This document shows positions 25,849 through 34,018 of a stretch of 64,000 nucleotides of DNA, piece after piece. Where the stretch lies: the NCBI GenBank assembly GCA_035549015.1, contig DASZRW010000135.1, positions 8,571 to 72,570 on the forward strand. Direction: 5' to 3'. Each line of letters starts with the position of its first letter. Position 1 is the stretch's first letter. The translations under genes were made by a program, and so were the position numbers. The notes beneath the pieces are model-generated. The model had not been told where the DNA came from. It worked only from the letters and a program-made list of their open reading frames with translations, and searched no databases. This stretch comes from JAFDZV01 sp035549015 (lineage in GTDB: Bacteria; Bacteroidota; Ignavibacteria; OLB7).

Positions 25849-27445
25849 TCGCTCACAGGAGACCGGAGCGCCGGGCGGGTTGAGGCGTACGCTCCATGCC
25901 GCGGCATACATCGCCCTGCTCTGCGCGGCGCGGGGTCTACTCGCACAGACTTCGCTGCCGGCCGAAGCCGCAGCCCGCATGACCCCGGCGCGCGCCCGCG
26001 CGCACATCTACACGCTCGCATCCGATCGCATGCTTGGCCGCGACACGCCGAGCCCGGAGCTGGACAGCGCCGCCGACTATATCATCGCGTGCTTTCGGCG
26101 GTACGGCGTGGAGCCGGTGAACGGATCGTATGCCAACCAGTACAACCTCATCCAGCAGGATCTCGGCTCGCCGAACGTGCTCGCAATCGGCGGGCGTCTC
26201 TTTGCGCTGAAGACTCAGTTCGTTCCGCTGGAGTTCTCCTCCTCGGGGCACGTGTCGGCAGAGGCGGTGTTCGTTGCGTACGGCCTGTCGCGTCCCGATT
26301 CCGCATACGACAACTATGCAGGCATCGATGTACGCGGCAGAATCGCCGTGGCGTTCGAGGGGGAGCCGGAGGATCGCGGCGGCCTGTTCATGCGCGCTCG
26401 CGAGAAGATGCGTACTGCCGCCGGCCATGGCGCTGTCGGGTTGATCCTTCTCCCGAATCCGGCTCGCTCGATGTCGATGAAGGTGAACGGTTTCCCCTGG
26501 CCTGCGTTGTACGGCGGGTCCGGCCTGCCGCAATCCTGGCGTCTGGAGCTTCCATCCGATTCGAACGCCATCCCATGCATAAGTGCGGATGGCTCCGTGA
26601 TGCAGGCGCTGCTCGGCTCGGCGGCCGAGGGTGATTCGCTGGTGCCGTTCATGGCATCGCTGGATGCCGGCTCGGCCGGAGCGATCGGACGCACGCTTGG
26701 TATGGTGGACCTCCGGACCAGCATCGACTGCCGGCGGCGTACGGTGCGCAACGTTGTTGGCATGGTGCGCGGTGCCACGCTCCCCGATGAGTATGTGGTG
26801 ATCGGCGCTCACTACGATCACATCGGCCACGGGCGTCATGGGGATATCGCCGGGCGCTCGCTCCGCGATACGATCTTCAACGGTGCGGACGATAACGCGA
26901 GCGGAACCGCTGCCATGCTGCTTGCCGCTGAAGCGTTTGCATCGCTCCGGAACGATCAGCGCCCCGCACGGAGCCTGCTCTTCATCGCATTCAGCGGTGA
27001 GGAGAAGGGATTGTTCGGTTCGCGCGCCTATGTTGAACGGCCATCCGTTCCGAACCGGGATATTGCCGCAATGATCAACCTGGACATGGTTGGCCGCAAC
27101 CGGCCCAACCGGCTTTCGGTTGCAGGCACAACGCGCTCCACGCTGCTCGATGAAATGCTTGCGCAGGCGAATCGCGACGAGCCGATGGATCTCGTATTCG
27201 ATCTCGAGCGGATGTTCCCGCGCAGCGATCAGGCAAGCTTCGCGGCACGTGGAGTCCCGGCGCTCTTCTTCTCCAGCGGGCTGCACCCGGACTATCACAG
27301 GCCGAGCGACGAACCGGGAAAGATCAACGTTGCGAAGGTGGCGCACGTTGCGCGCCTTGCCGCGCGCACTGCCTGGATCATCGCCGAACGGCCGGAACGC
27401 CCGCGCACCGTGGATGCAGGGGGTGAACATCTTCCGCAGGAATAG
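25835..27445 (+). CDS. secreted M28-family zinc aminopeptidase
   Basis: A 536-aa exported peptidase. The TTG start at 25835 lies inside the end of the upstream gene but has a perfect GGAGGTG site seven bases before it. A hydrophobic signal (LHAAAYIALLCAARGLLAQ) follows. A PA-like insert (residues about 130-230) precedes the catalytic part. The zinc ligands and catalytic Glu of M28 enzymes are all visible: GAHYDHIGHG, GADDNASGT, FSGEEKGLFGS, NLDMVGR and DYHRPSDEPGKI. It should remove N-terminal residues from peptides in the periplasm or at the cell surface. It is translationally coupled to the phosphoesterase. Confidence 0.88.
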   Translation: MSWSDRSQETGAPGGLRRTLHAAAYIALLCAARGLLAQTSLPAEAAARMTPARARAHIYTLASDRMLGRDTPSPELDSAADYIIACFRRYGVEPVNGSYANQYNLIQQDLGSPNVLAIGGRLFALKTQFVPLEFSSSGHVSAEAVFVAYGLSRPDSAYDNYAGIDVRGRIAVAFEGEPEDRGGLFMRAREKMRTAAGHGAVGLILLPNPARSMSMKVNGFPWPALYGGSGLPQSWRLELPSDSNAIPCISADGSVMQALLGSAAEGDSLVPFMASLDAGSAGAIGRTLGMVDLRTSIDCRRRTVRNVVGMVRGATLPDEYVVIGAHYDHIGHGRHGDIAGRSLRDTIFNGADDNASGTAAMLLAAEAFASLRNDQRPARSLLFIAFSGEEKGLFGSRAYVERPSVPNRDIAAMINLDMVGRNRPNRLSVAGTTRSTLLDEMLAQANRDEPMDLVFDLERMFPRSDQASFAARGVPALFFSSGLHPDYHRPSDEPGKINVAKVAHVARLAARTAWIIAERPERPRTVDAGGEHLPQE

Positions 27446-27824
27446 CCGCGCGAAGTAACAATGGCGGCGTTCCCCTGTATGTTGATCGTGCTTGGACCGA
27501 TATGTCGATCCGGCTTCGACCCAACGAAGAGATCCCCTCCCGGCGGAGAGCCGTTGAAAGAGATCGCCGTTCGCGGAGGGCCTGCGGACGGACGGCCCGG
27601 AACTCTGTGCCCTGTATGCTGTGCGCGCCATGCAGTGCGCGCCGGCCCGGGCCCGTGATTGGGACCTCAAAGTGTATGTTGCCGCGGCGGACGCCGGATC
27701 GTTCGGCCGGCATCTGCAACCTTTGATGTTCTGTTCCGAACGAGCAGCAGCAATCGGGGCGCATCGATCGTCATGCGCGATGCCGCCGAAGTCAATTGCA
27801 TGACGACGAACTTCGTTTACGAGA
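27446..27824. other. gene-free interval
   Basis: Several short frames overlap here on both strands, but none has a plausible start with ribosome site or recognisable similarity. The sequence is GC-rich with weak dyads. It presumably holds the promoter of the following secreted-protein gene; no clear box is seen. Confidence 0.5.
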
Positions 27825-28655
27825 ATGAACAAGAGAGTGCTTTCGATGGCGATCCTTCTGTTTGCCACCGCGACGTTTGCGGCGGCACAGACCGGTACAT
27901 TGACGGTGAAGGCCGGAACCAGGGTGCCGTATACAATCAGCTCCACCATGGACATGACCGAGAGTGTCCAGGGGAACGATGTCGCCATCAACAGAATGAT
28001 CGAGAGCCAGACCTCGCTTACCGCCAGGAAGATCGCCAGGAACAAGATCGACTGGGTGTTCGACGTATCGCACATGCACATGCGCATGACCAATCCGATC
28101 GCCGGCAAGCCGGTGGACAGCAGTCTGAAGGTGAAGCCGATGCTCTTCTCCACGGACCAGGCGGGACGCCTGCTTGCGGTGACCTCGCTGGACCCGGCGC
28201 TCAAGCAGGCGATGCATTCGCCCGGGCAGGGGAACAGCATGGAGCAGATGTTCTCGCCGGCGCTGCGCCGGACGATCAAGGTGGGAGACAGCTGGGAGGA
28301 GACGCGCCAGGATACCTCCGAGGTTCAGGAAGGTGTTGGCGGAACCATGGTGGTTCACGTCACCACCCGCTATACCTACGAGGGGGATGTGGACACGTTG
28401 AACACGAAGGCATCGCGTGTTCGCTACGAGACCACCTCGCTTTCCATCGACGGCTCGCTGGAGGCGCAGGGGGCGAAGATGACGATCGACGGCGACGGTA
28501 CGGGGGGCGGCCTTACCTATTACTCGCTCAACGATGGGCTGATGCTCAACTCCACGGCGAACATGCAGACCAGTGTACGCATCTCGATGACGTCGCCGCA
28601 GGAACTGATCATTCCCGTAACGCAGAAGCTCTCGACCACCACCGTGCGTAAGTAG
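27825..28655 (+). CDS. secreted beta-rich protein of unknown function
   Basis: A 276-aa protein with a clear signal peptide (MNKRVLSMAILLFATATFAAAQ). The mature part is beta-rich with many Thr and Ser residues, for example VPYTISSTMDMTESV and VVHVTTRYTYEGDVDTL. It has no Cys after the signal, so it is probably periplasmic or surface-exposed rather than a lipoprotein. The layout resembles the short secreted proteins (DUF6263-like) of Bacteroidota, but I cannot confirm the family. It is followed by a strong hairpin and another secreted protein, which may respond to similar envelope conditions. Confidence 0.75.
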   Translation: MNKRVLSMAILLFATATFAAAQTGTLTVKAGTRVPYTISSTMDMTESVQGNDVAINRMIESQTSLTARKIARNKIDWVFDVSHMHMRMTNPIAGKPVDSSLKVKPMLFSTDQAGRLLAVTSLDPALKQAMHSPGQGNSMEQMFSPALRRTIKVGDSWEETRQDTSEVQEGVGGTMVVHVTTRYTYEGDVDTLNTKASRVRYETTSLSIDGSLEAQGAKMTIDGDGTGGGLTYYSLNDGLMLNSTANMQTSVRISMTSPQELIIPVTQKLSTTTVRK

Positions 28656-28705
28656 GTGGAACCAGGCAGCCGTCTCTGGAGGCTGCGGCCGCGATGTACG
28701 ATTGT

Positions 28706-28736
28706 CCGGGAGTTGCACGCCGGGTGCGACTCCCGG
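28706..28736 (+). terminator. strong hairpin between two secreted-protein genes
   Basis: A 13-bp stem CCGGGAGTTGCAC with GTGCGACTCCCGG (one G-T pair) and a five-base loop. It lies 50 bases after the upstream stop. No U-tract follows, so it may terminate or protect the transcript end. Confidence 0.5.
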
Positions 28737-28778
28737 CCTGACATTCGTCAATCTCCGTTCCGAAATCTCTCCCACGCT

Positions 28779-29711
28779 ATGATCACATGCATGCGCACCG
28801 GTATCCTTTCGCTTCTGTTCCTGTTGCTCCTGGTGTGCGGCAGCCCACTTCATGCGCAGGAGAAGAAGCATGACAGCCTGGAGCTTCGCTATCGTTTCGT
28901 GCCCGGGCAGATGCTCACCTACCGCGTGTTCGGCTACGACACGATCGTGATCTACGACTCCACGGTGCATGCGCTCGCGCGCGAGCGCGAGGAGATGGTA
29001 ACGTATCGCTGCGACTCGATCGTGCCGCAGGGATATGTGATGACGCTGCGAACCACGGCCTACAAGGCAACGGAGCGGCGCGACACGGCGAAGCCGGTGA
29101 TCGTAACGTCGCACCCCTGGGTGGGGCGCAGCATACGATTTCTCATGAGCCCAACCGGCCGCCGGCTGGATCTTCTGGCCAGCCCCAACGTGCCGGCGAC
29201 CGGTCCCGGAGGTCCGTTCGCACCGATGGTGCTTCCGAACCTCGGTGCGGACTCCACCTACATCGGGAGTTCGGATCAGTATGTCAACGAGCAGTGGACC
29301 GTGGATGCGCTCTATCCGCCGATCAAGTGGCGGGGCAACTGCATGCGGAATGTCGAGCGGCGGTTCGATACATTGGGCAACCCGGTGGTGGAGGTGTCGT
29401 TCTCCGAGGTCGGGAACAATGCCTACCGCCAGCCCGGCAAGGGTGATCCCACTACGAGCTCACTGAGCAACGGAGGCGGAAGCTATTACTGTTCGGTTCG
29501 GTATGCATACCCGATCGCCGGCAACTACGAGATGATCAACAACCTCACGATGGACTTCCCCGCTCCCGTCGCGCGCAAGATCCGCGGGCGGCATACCACC
29601 GGCATTCTGATTCAGTTCATCTCCGACAGCGAGCACCCGGAGTTCAAGCCGGAGGAGAGGCCGCAGCGATCCTCGAGGCATGGCGGCAGGAGCCGGCAGA
29701 AGAAGCACTGA
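28779..29711 (+). CDS. secreted protein of unknown function
   Basis: A 310-aa protein with a strong signal (MRTGILSLLFLLLLVCGSPLHAQ). The ATG at 28779 or the in-frame ATG at 28791 must be the start; the longer frame back to 28656 crosses the hairpin and is rejected. The mature part is beta-rich with the repeated layout Y-F-V-P-G (YRFVPGQMLTYRV) and many aromatic and charged residues. The C-terminus is strongly basic (RSSRHGGRSRQKKH). No enzyme motif is seen. It resembles the preceding secreted protein only in general layout, and it lies 38 bases before the M24 peptidase, so the two may share a transcript. Confidence 0.72.
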   Translation: MITCMRTGILSLLFLLLLVCGSPLHAQEKKHDSLELRYRFVPGQMLTYRVFGYDTIVIYDSTVHALAREREEMVTYRCDSIVPQGYVMTLRTTAYKATERRDTAKPVIVTSHPWVGRSIRFLMSPTGRRLDLLASPNVPATGPGGPFAPMVLPNLGADSTYIGSSDQYVNEQWTVDALYPPIKWRGNCMRNVERRFDTLGNPVVEVSFSEVGNNAYRQPGKGDPTTSSLSNGGGSYYCSVRYAYPIAGNYEMINNLTMDFPAPVARKIRGRHTTGILIQFISDSEHPEFKPEERPQRSSRHGGRSRQKKH

Positions 29712-29749
29712 GTGTTCGGCGAATGGCTTTTCTTCATGTGGAGTAGAGA

Positions 29750-31207
29750 ATGTACAAGCACGAGATCGGTACCAATGCACGCAGGCGGTCCATGCAGACG
29801 GGGCTGGCCCTCGCCATCGGTGCAGCGGCGCTCCTGGCGCAGGGGGCGCCGTTGCTGCATGCGCAGGCTGCCGGGCGTTACGATCACTACGAGGTTCACG
29901 ACACTGATTTCCCCTCCCGCGAGGAGTATGCCCGCCGGCGCGCCGACGTGCTGGCCCGGCTGGATACGTCGTCGGCGATGCTGTTGCTGGCTGCGGAGGT
30001 GCGGAACCGTTCCAACGATGTGGACTATCAATACCGCCAGCGCAACAGCCTTCTGTATCTCACCGGTGTGACGGAGGAAGGTGCGGCGCTGCTGCTGGTG
30101 CCGCGGCCGATCCGCGTGGATGGCGTGCTGACGTCGCAGGTTCTCTTCGTTCAACCGCGCAACGCTTCCACCGAGATCTGGACCGGGCTCCTGATGGGGC
30201 CTGCCACTGCCGCGAAGATCACCGGCATTCCGGTTGTGCTTCCAGGCTCCCGTCTTCATGGCGTGGTGGATTCGGCATTGCAGCATATCACCATGCTCTA
30301 CTTCGACGGCTGGCCACAGGGCGTCGAGCATGAGCCGCTCACCGGCGCATCGTTCGATCTCGAGCATGAAGGGCAGATGCAGCTTGCCCGGGGGCACGCG
30401 CATCTGAAGGTGGCGGAGGCAGCCGGCATCCTGAACCCGATGCGCGTGATCAAGTCCCCGGTGGAGATTGCGCTGATGAGGCGGGCGATCGATATCAGCA
30501 TCGAGGGGCACCGCGCCACGATGCGGAGCGCGCGGCCGGGGATGCATGAATATGAACTCGCGGCCACAATGGAGTATCAGTTCCATCGTCTCGGTTCGGA
30601 ATATCCCGGCTATCCCAGCATCGTGGGTTCGGGGCCGAACAGCTGCATCCTGCATTACGAGACCAACAGGCGGGCGGCGCAGGATGGCGATCTCGTGCTC
30701 ATGGATTGCGGTGCGGAATATCACGGGTATTCGGCCGATGTAACCCGCACCTTTCCAATCAGCGGCACCTTCTCGGCGGAGCAGCGGGCGATATACGATC
30801 TGGTGTTCGAGGCGCAGACTGCGGGCATCGATGCCTGCCGTCCCGGTTCGGACTTTCATTCGGCGCACCGCAAGGCCACCGAGATCATTGCCTCCGGCCT
30901 GAAGCGGCTGGGCATCATCAACGACGAGCGCGATTATCGAAAGTACTTCATGCACGGCACCTCGCACTTCCTCGGGCTCGATGTGCATGATGTGGGCGTT
31001 CCCGGTGAACTGCAGCCCGGAATGATTCTCACCGTGGAGCCGGGCATCTACATCCCGGCCGGCAGCGACTGCGATCCCAAGTGGTGGAACATCGGCGTGC
31101 GGATCGAGGATGATATCCTGGTTACCAGAGATGCGCCGGTGAATCTCTCCGGCGCATTGGCGCGCTCCGCGTCCGACATCGAGGCATTGGTCCGTTCCGG
31201 CCGCTGA
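29750..31207 (+). CDS. secreted M24B metallopeptidase (Xaa-Pro aminopeptidase type)
   Basis: A 485-aa enzyme that should cleave the N-terminal residue before proline. It has a signal-like N-terminus (residues 15-40, ending LLHAQA), unusual for the mostly cytosolic PepP family but common for exported copies in this group. The N-terminal creatinase-like domain includes RQRNSLLYLTGV. The five dimetal ligands of the pita-bread fold appear in order: MDCGAEYHGYSADVTRTF (two Asp), GTSHFLGLDVHD (His), VEPGIY (Glu) and RIEDDI (Glu). A GGAG site lies eight bases before the ATG. With the M28 enzyme upstream it suggests extracytosolic peptide breakdown. Confidence 0.88.
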   Translation: MYKHEIGTNARRRSMQTGLALAIGAAALLAQGAPLLHAQAAGRYDHYEVHDTDFPSREEYARRRADVLARLDTSSAMLLLAAEVRNRSNDVDYQYRQRNSLLYLTGVTEEGAALLLVPRPIRVDGVLTSQVLFVQPRNASTEIWTGLLMGPATAAKITGIPVVLPGSRLHGVVDSALQHITMLYFDGWPQGVEHEPLTGASFDLEHEGQMQLARGHAHLKVAEAAGILNPMRVIKSPVEIALMRRAIDISIEGHRATMRSARPGMHEYELAATMEYQFHRLGSEYPGYPSIVGSGPNSCILHYETNRRAAQDGDLVLMDCGAEYHGYSADVTRTFPISGTFSAEQRAIYDLVFEAQTAGIDACRPGSDFHSAHRKATEIIASGLKRLGIINDERDYRKYFMHGTSHFLGLDVHDVGVPGELQPGMILTVEPGIYIPAGSDCDPKWWNIGVRIEDDILVTRDAPVNLSGALARSASDIEALVRSGR

Positions 31208-31493
31208 GACCGCTGCGGCATCGTGGCGCAGAGCATGCGGCATCGTCTGCATGCGGGCTGCTCTCCCTCGTGCGCGTGCGCACCGGTGAGAGATTCACGG
31301 CAGATCGTCTTCACCGTGCACTACCTCTTCTGCTCCAGCTTCTCTCCTTCGGGCACGCAGGCGCATCTGCACGCCGTTCGGCAAGTCGCCATCCGCTGCA
31401 ACATCGCCACCTGCAAAATCTCCGTCACAGGGCGCTCCGTTCCGCGAACGCCTTCCCACGCGTATCTTCCATCAACAGTGGAGGGTGCTCGCC

Positions 31494-32009
31494 ATGCAGA
31501 AGATCTATCTCATCGATGGCTACAACGTGATTCATGCCTCGCCGGTGTTCAGACGGCTGTTCAACGACACCGGGCATGAGGCCGCGCGCGCCGCGCTCGT
31601 CAATGCCGTTGCCAGCTTCGCCGAACGGAACAATTGCCGCTGCACCATCATCTTCGACGGCGCCGCCGAGGCGGGGCAGGTAACGCCGAATGTGGACGTG
31701 GTGGAGAGCAGGGGGCGGAGTGCCGACGATCTGATCCGCGATGCCGCACGCCGCGAGGGGAAGCGCCTGGCGGTTGTATCATCCGATATGGAGATCGTCG
31801 CCACTGCGCGAGCGAACATGGCGGCGATCGTACATGCCAAGGCCTTCGTGGCACAGCTTACCGTTGGGACGCATACGCAGCCCGCACCGCCACCCGGCGC
31901 CGCGGCGCGCCCTCACCGCATCGCCGAGCTGCGCGAGCGATCCGAGAAGCCGGGCGCAATCTCGCGCGATGACCTGGATGAATGGAAGCGCCTGTTCGAA
32001 GGCGAGTAG
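31494..32009 (+). CDS. NYN-domain protein, YacP/Rae1-like RNase candidate
   Basis: A 171-aa protein of the YacP-like NYN family (PIN-type nuclease fold). The acidic active-site residues are visible: YLIDGYNVIH, IIFDGAAEAG, SADDLIRDAA and VVSSDMEI. The Bacillus relative Rae1 cleaves mRNA on the ribosome, so a translation-linked RNase role is plausible but inferred. The C-terminal third is a Pro/Ala/Arg linker and a short acidic tail. The ATG at 31494 has a perfect GGAGGG site; an upstream in-frame GTG lies inside that site. TATCTTCC about 30 bases upstream may be its promoter box. A strong hairpin lies 100 bases after the stop. Confidence 0.82.
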   Translation: MQKIYLIDGYNVIHASPVFRRLFNDTGHEAARAALVNAVASFAERNNCRCTIIFDGAAEAGQVTPNVDVVESRGRSADDLIRDAARREGKRLAVVSSDMEIVATARANMAAIVHAKAFVAQLTVGTHTQPAPPPGAAARPHRIAELRERSEKPGAISRDDLDEWKRLFEGE

Positions 32010-32112
32010 TGCGTTTCGCTGTGAGTGCGGCAGCCGGAAGGCGGGGCCGGAAGGCGGGGCCGGTGAATGCATGGTCCGGGCATTCCGTCCGAAGCCTTCG
32101 CTCAAACAATAA

Positions 32113-32146
32113 ACGGCCCGTCCCGGGAGTAATCGGGGCGGGCCGT
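32113..32146. terminator. convergent terminator hairpin
   Basis: ACGGCCCG and TCCC pair with GGGG and CGGGCCGT around a ten-base loop, a 12-bp stem with one G-T pair. It lies between the plus-strand NYN gene and the minus-strand HTH gene, so it can serve both. A perfect palindrome CACAATTGTG (32149-32158) is adjacent. Confidence 0.6.
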
Positions 32147-32213
32147 TGCACAATTGTGGAGCATCGCGAGGCGCTGTATCCGGACCGATCCGCATGCCGG
32201 GGGGACATGCCTC

Positions 32214-32654
32214 TCAGGGGATCATCCAGACTCTGCGAGCCTTGAGCCGATGCTGCAGCAGGTTTGATATCGCCTTCAGGCTATACTCGACTCCAAACCG
32301 GTCCCGCAGCCAGCGTTGAATCTCGTTCAACGTGCCGACGTGTTCCGACTTCAGTTTGCAGCGCAGTTCTTCCAGCTCGCTGCGATTGATTCTCATCCGT
32401 CCCGGATCGGCGTTCTCATCGTGGATGAGAGCATCCAGCCCATGCTGAGTATACTCTTTCAGCCATCGATGCACGCTTCGTTCTGAGCATCCGATTATGG
32501 CACTCACTTCCGACAGGGGGAGAGAGGGTGCCTCCTTCAATATCCGGAGCATCTTCAAACGATTCGTCTGCTGCTGCTGACCGGTATACTGCCGTTCCAG
32601 AGCCGCGAGGGTCCGCAGGCTCTCCTCAATTCGACCGTTCCGTTTTCGTGGCAT
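32214..32654 (-). CDS. stand-alone IS630-type helix-turn-helix protein
   Basis: A 146-aa protein consisting only of the DNA-binding half of an IS630-like transposase: a first HTH (EVSAIIGCSERSVHRWLKEY, residues about 48-67) and a second winged-helix segment ending YSLKAISNLLQHRLKARRVW. There is no DDE catalytic domain, so it cannot transpose by itself. It is a paralogue of residues 1-142 of the LuxR-fusion protein encoded upstream on the same strand (34019-35254), sharing the ERSxxRW and YSLK-NLLQ-LKARR blocks. It ends cleanly after RRVWMIP, at the domain border, and looks intact. It may act as a regulator, or as a competitor of its longer relative. Confidence 0.72.
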   Translation of the reverse strand: MPRKRNGRIEESLRTLAALERQYTGQQQQTNRLKMLRILKEAPSLPLSEVSAIIGCSERSVHRWLKEYTQHGLDALIHDENADPGRMRINRSELEELRCKLKSEHVGTLNEIQRWLRDRFGVEYSLKAISNLLQHRLKARRVWMIP

Positions 32655-32711
32655 AAACGTCTTCGGTTCAACTCAATATGGGGGCGGCGCGTGTCCGGCG
32701 ATGGTACACGC

Positions 32712-32867
32712 TCAGCAGCCAATGATAACCATGCTGCCGTCAACAAGAAAGCGAAGCATCCTGATACGCACATCCTGTGTTTCGCCGCGGTACCGCTGGT
32801 CCATCGATTGAATCGTCTCGATGTTTTCTTCGGCCTGAATCTGTTCGGCGTTCTTCGTGCGCTGCAT
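32712..32867 (-). CDS. 51-aa mini-paralogue of the HTH family (too short for usual gene finders)
   Basis: A short frame starting at 32867 with an excellent AGGAG site eight bases upstream. Its residues 25-40, YRGETQDVRIRMLRFL, match YRGESQEPRIKVLRLL at the N-terminus of the LuxR-fusion protein. It ends soon after (VDGSMVIIGC), before the first HTH is complete. It could be a decaying gene remnant or a small protein that keeps only the N-terminal helix of the family. It lies 57 bases upstream of the stand-alone HTH gene on the same strand, so the two could be co-transcribed. Confidence 0.5.
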   Translation of the reverse strand: MQRTKNAEQIQAEENIETIQSMDQRYRGETQDVRIRMLRFLVDGSMVIIGC

Positions 32868-33234
32868 GGGAACAACTCCTGTTGAAGTTATTTGGGGGAC
32901 CTTGTTATGTCATGATCGATCCTCGGCGACCAGGCTGGTCGGCCGGTGAGGTGCCGCCCTGGTGTGGGGAGCGAGATCCGCGCCGCAGTATGCACCTCGA
33001 AAACCCTTCGGAGCAGGGTATGCAGTGCAGTCGGATCTTCGCCGGCCGTCGTGCTTGCGTTGGTGCAGGTGGCCCCATGCACCATTGCCGCCGAGGTTCC
33101 ATGCCGTGCGAACGTTCTCGCACGGGTTGCGCGCCGTTTCGAAGGGATCGCATCTCTCGAATGCCGCGCGCGGATCCCTCGAGCGACGACCGGGCTTCGC
33201 GGGGCCCGATCGCCGCCCTCTTCAGACCGGATTC
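32868..33234. other. gene-free interval
   Basis: Lies downstream of the small secreted-protein gene and upstream of the mini-HTH gene. Short overlapping frames exist on both strands, but none has a credible start or similarity. The AT-rich end near 32880-32915 probably holds the promoter of the mini-HTH gene. Confidence 0.5.
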
Positions 33235-33858
33235 TCAGTAGATCTGGTATGCCGAGCCGGAGTAATCATCCGCCGTGGGCTCATAACCGGAGACCTGCGG
33301 GCCGATGTGCTGGCCGGGGCTCAGCGGCTGAACAACCGCGAGGCCCGTGGAGCCGAGCGAGACCGCGTACGGCCACACGCTGAAATCACCCTGATAGCAG
33401 GGATGGAACAGTGTTGTGAGGCCGGAGTTGCAGCGGAGCACATTCGGATCGGCAACAACGGTTACGTTCAGGCTGCCCGTGGTGGGAGCCGGCGTATATC
33501 CGAGCAGCACACCCTGATTGATTGCCGCGTCGGAAAGCCATGCATAGATCGTCTTGGTCGTGGCCGCATCGACAAGCGTTCCATTCTCACCGCAGAAGCG
33601 GGTGGAGTCGCTCATGATCTGATAGCTGACCGAACCGGTGGAAGTGCGGAACGAACCAACCACGGTGATTACAGTATGAGTCGGCCGTTGATTCTTTGCC
33701 AGGATCGGAGTGCCCGTGCCATCGTTGATAAAGCCAACCTGTACCGGGAAGGTGCCGATCAACGTTGCGGACGCATCCGGCAGGTAAACCCGGTTCTGGG
33801 CAGAGACAATGGTGTTGAGTGTCGCAAGGAGGAAGAGGGATACTACTACGTTCTTCAT
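33235..33858 (-). CDS. small secreted protein of unknown function
   Basis: A 207-aa protein with a signal peptide (MKNVVVSLFLLATLNTIVSAQ). The frame runs further upstream, but the ATG at 33858 begins the signal and is taken as the start. The mature part is beta-rich with a Thr/Ser/Val bias (HTVITVVGSFRTSTGSVSYQ) and four Cys residues. No sorting domain or enzyme motif is seen. It lies between the LuxR-fusion regulator and the smaller HTH genes on the same strand, 160 bases after the regulator stop. That makes it a candidate target or partner of these regulators; this is inference. Confidence 0.68.
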   Translation of the reverse strand: MKNVVVSLFLLATLNTIVSAQNRVYLPDASATLIGTFPVQVGFINDGTGTPILAKNQRPTHTVITVVGSFRTSTGSVSYQIMSDSTRFCGENGTLVDAATTKTIYAWLSDAAINQGVLLGYTPAPTTGSLNVTVVADPNVLRCNSGLTTLFHPCYQGDFSVWPYAVSLGSTGLAVVQPLSPGQHIGPQVSGYEPTADDYSGSAYQIY

Positions 33859-34018
33859 GAGTGATTCAGCCTGAAGGGATTGAGGGATTGACCTGAGAAG
33901 GGGAATAACCATGCAGCAGAACGCATGATCACGACCGCCACAAATTTCGCCTGTCCGGAGTACAGTGGACAATTGCACTTTTGTGGAAATCTTCAGACGT
34001 AGCACGTACGGGCCGCGC

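Noticed and set aside
24511..27445. Phosphoesterase and M28 peptidase as eCIS effectors
   Set aside because: Both have export or membrane signals of their own and normal housekeeping family features. A hairpin separates them from the injection-system genes.
25937..28279. 780-codon minus-strand frame opposite the M28 gene
   Set aside because: It spans a clear peptidase gene and an intergenic region and has no domain signature.
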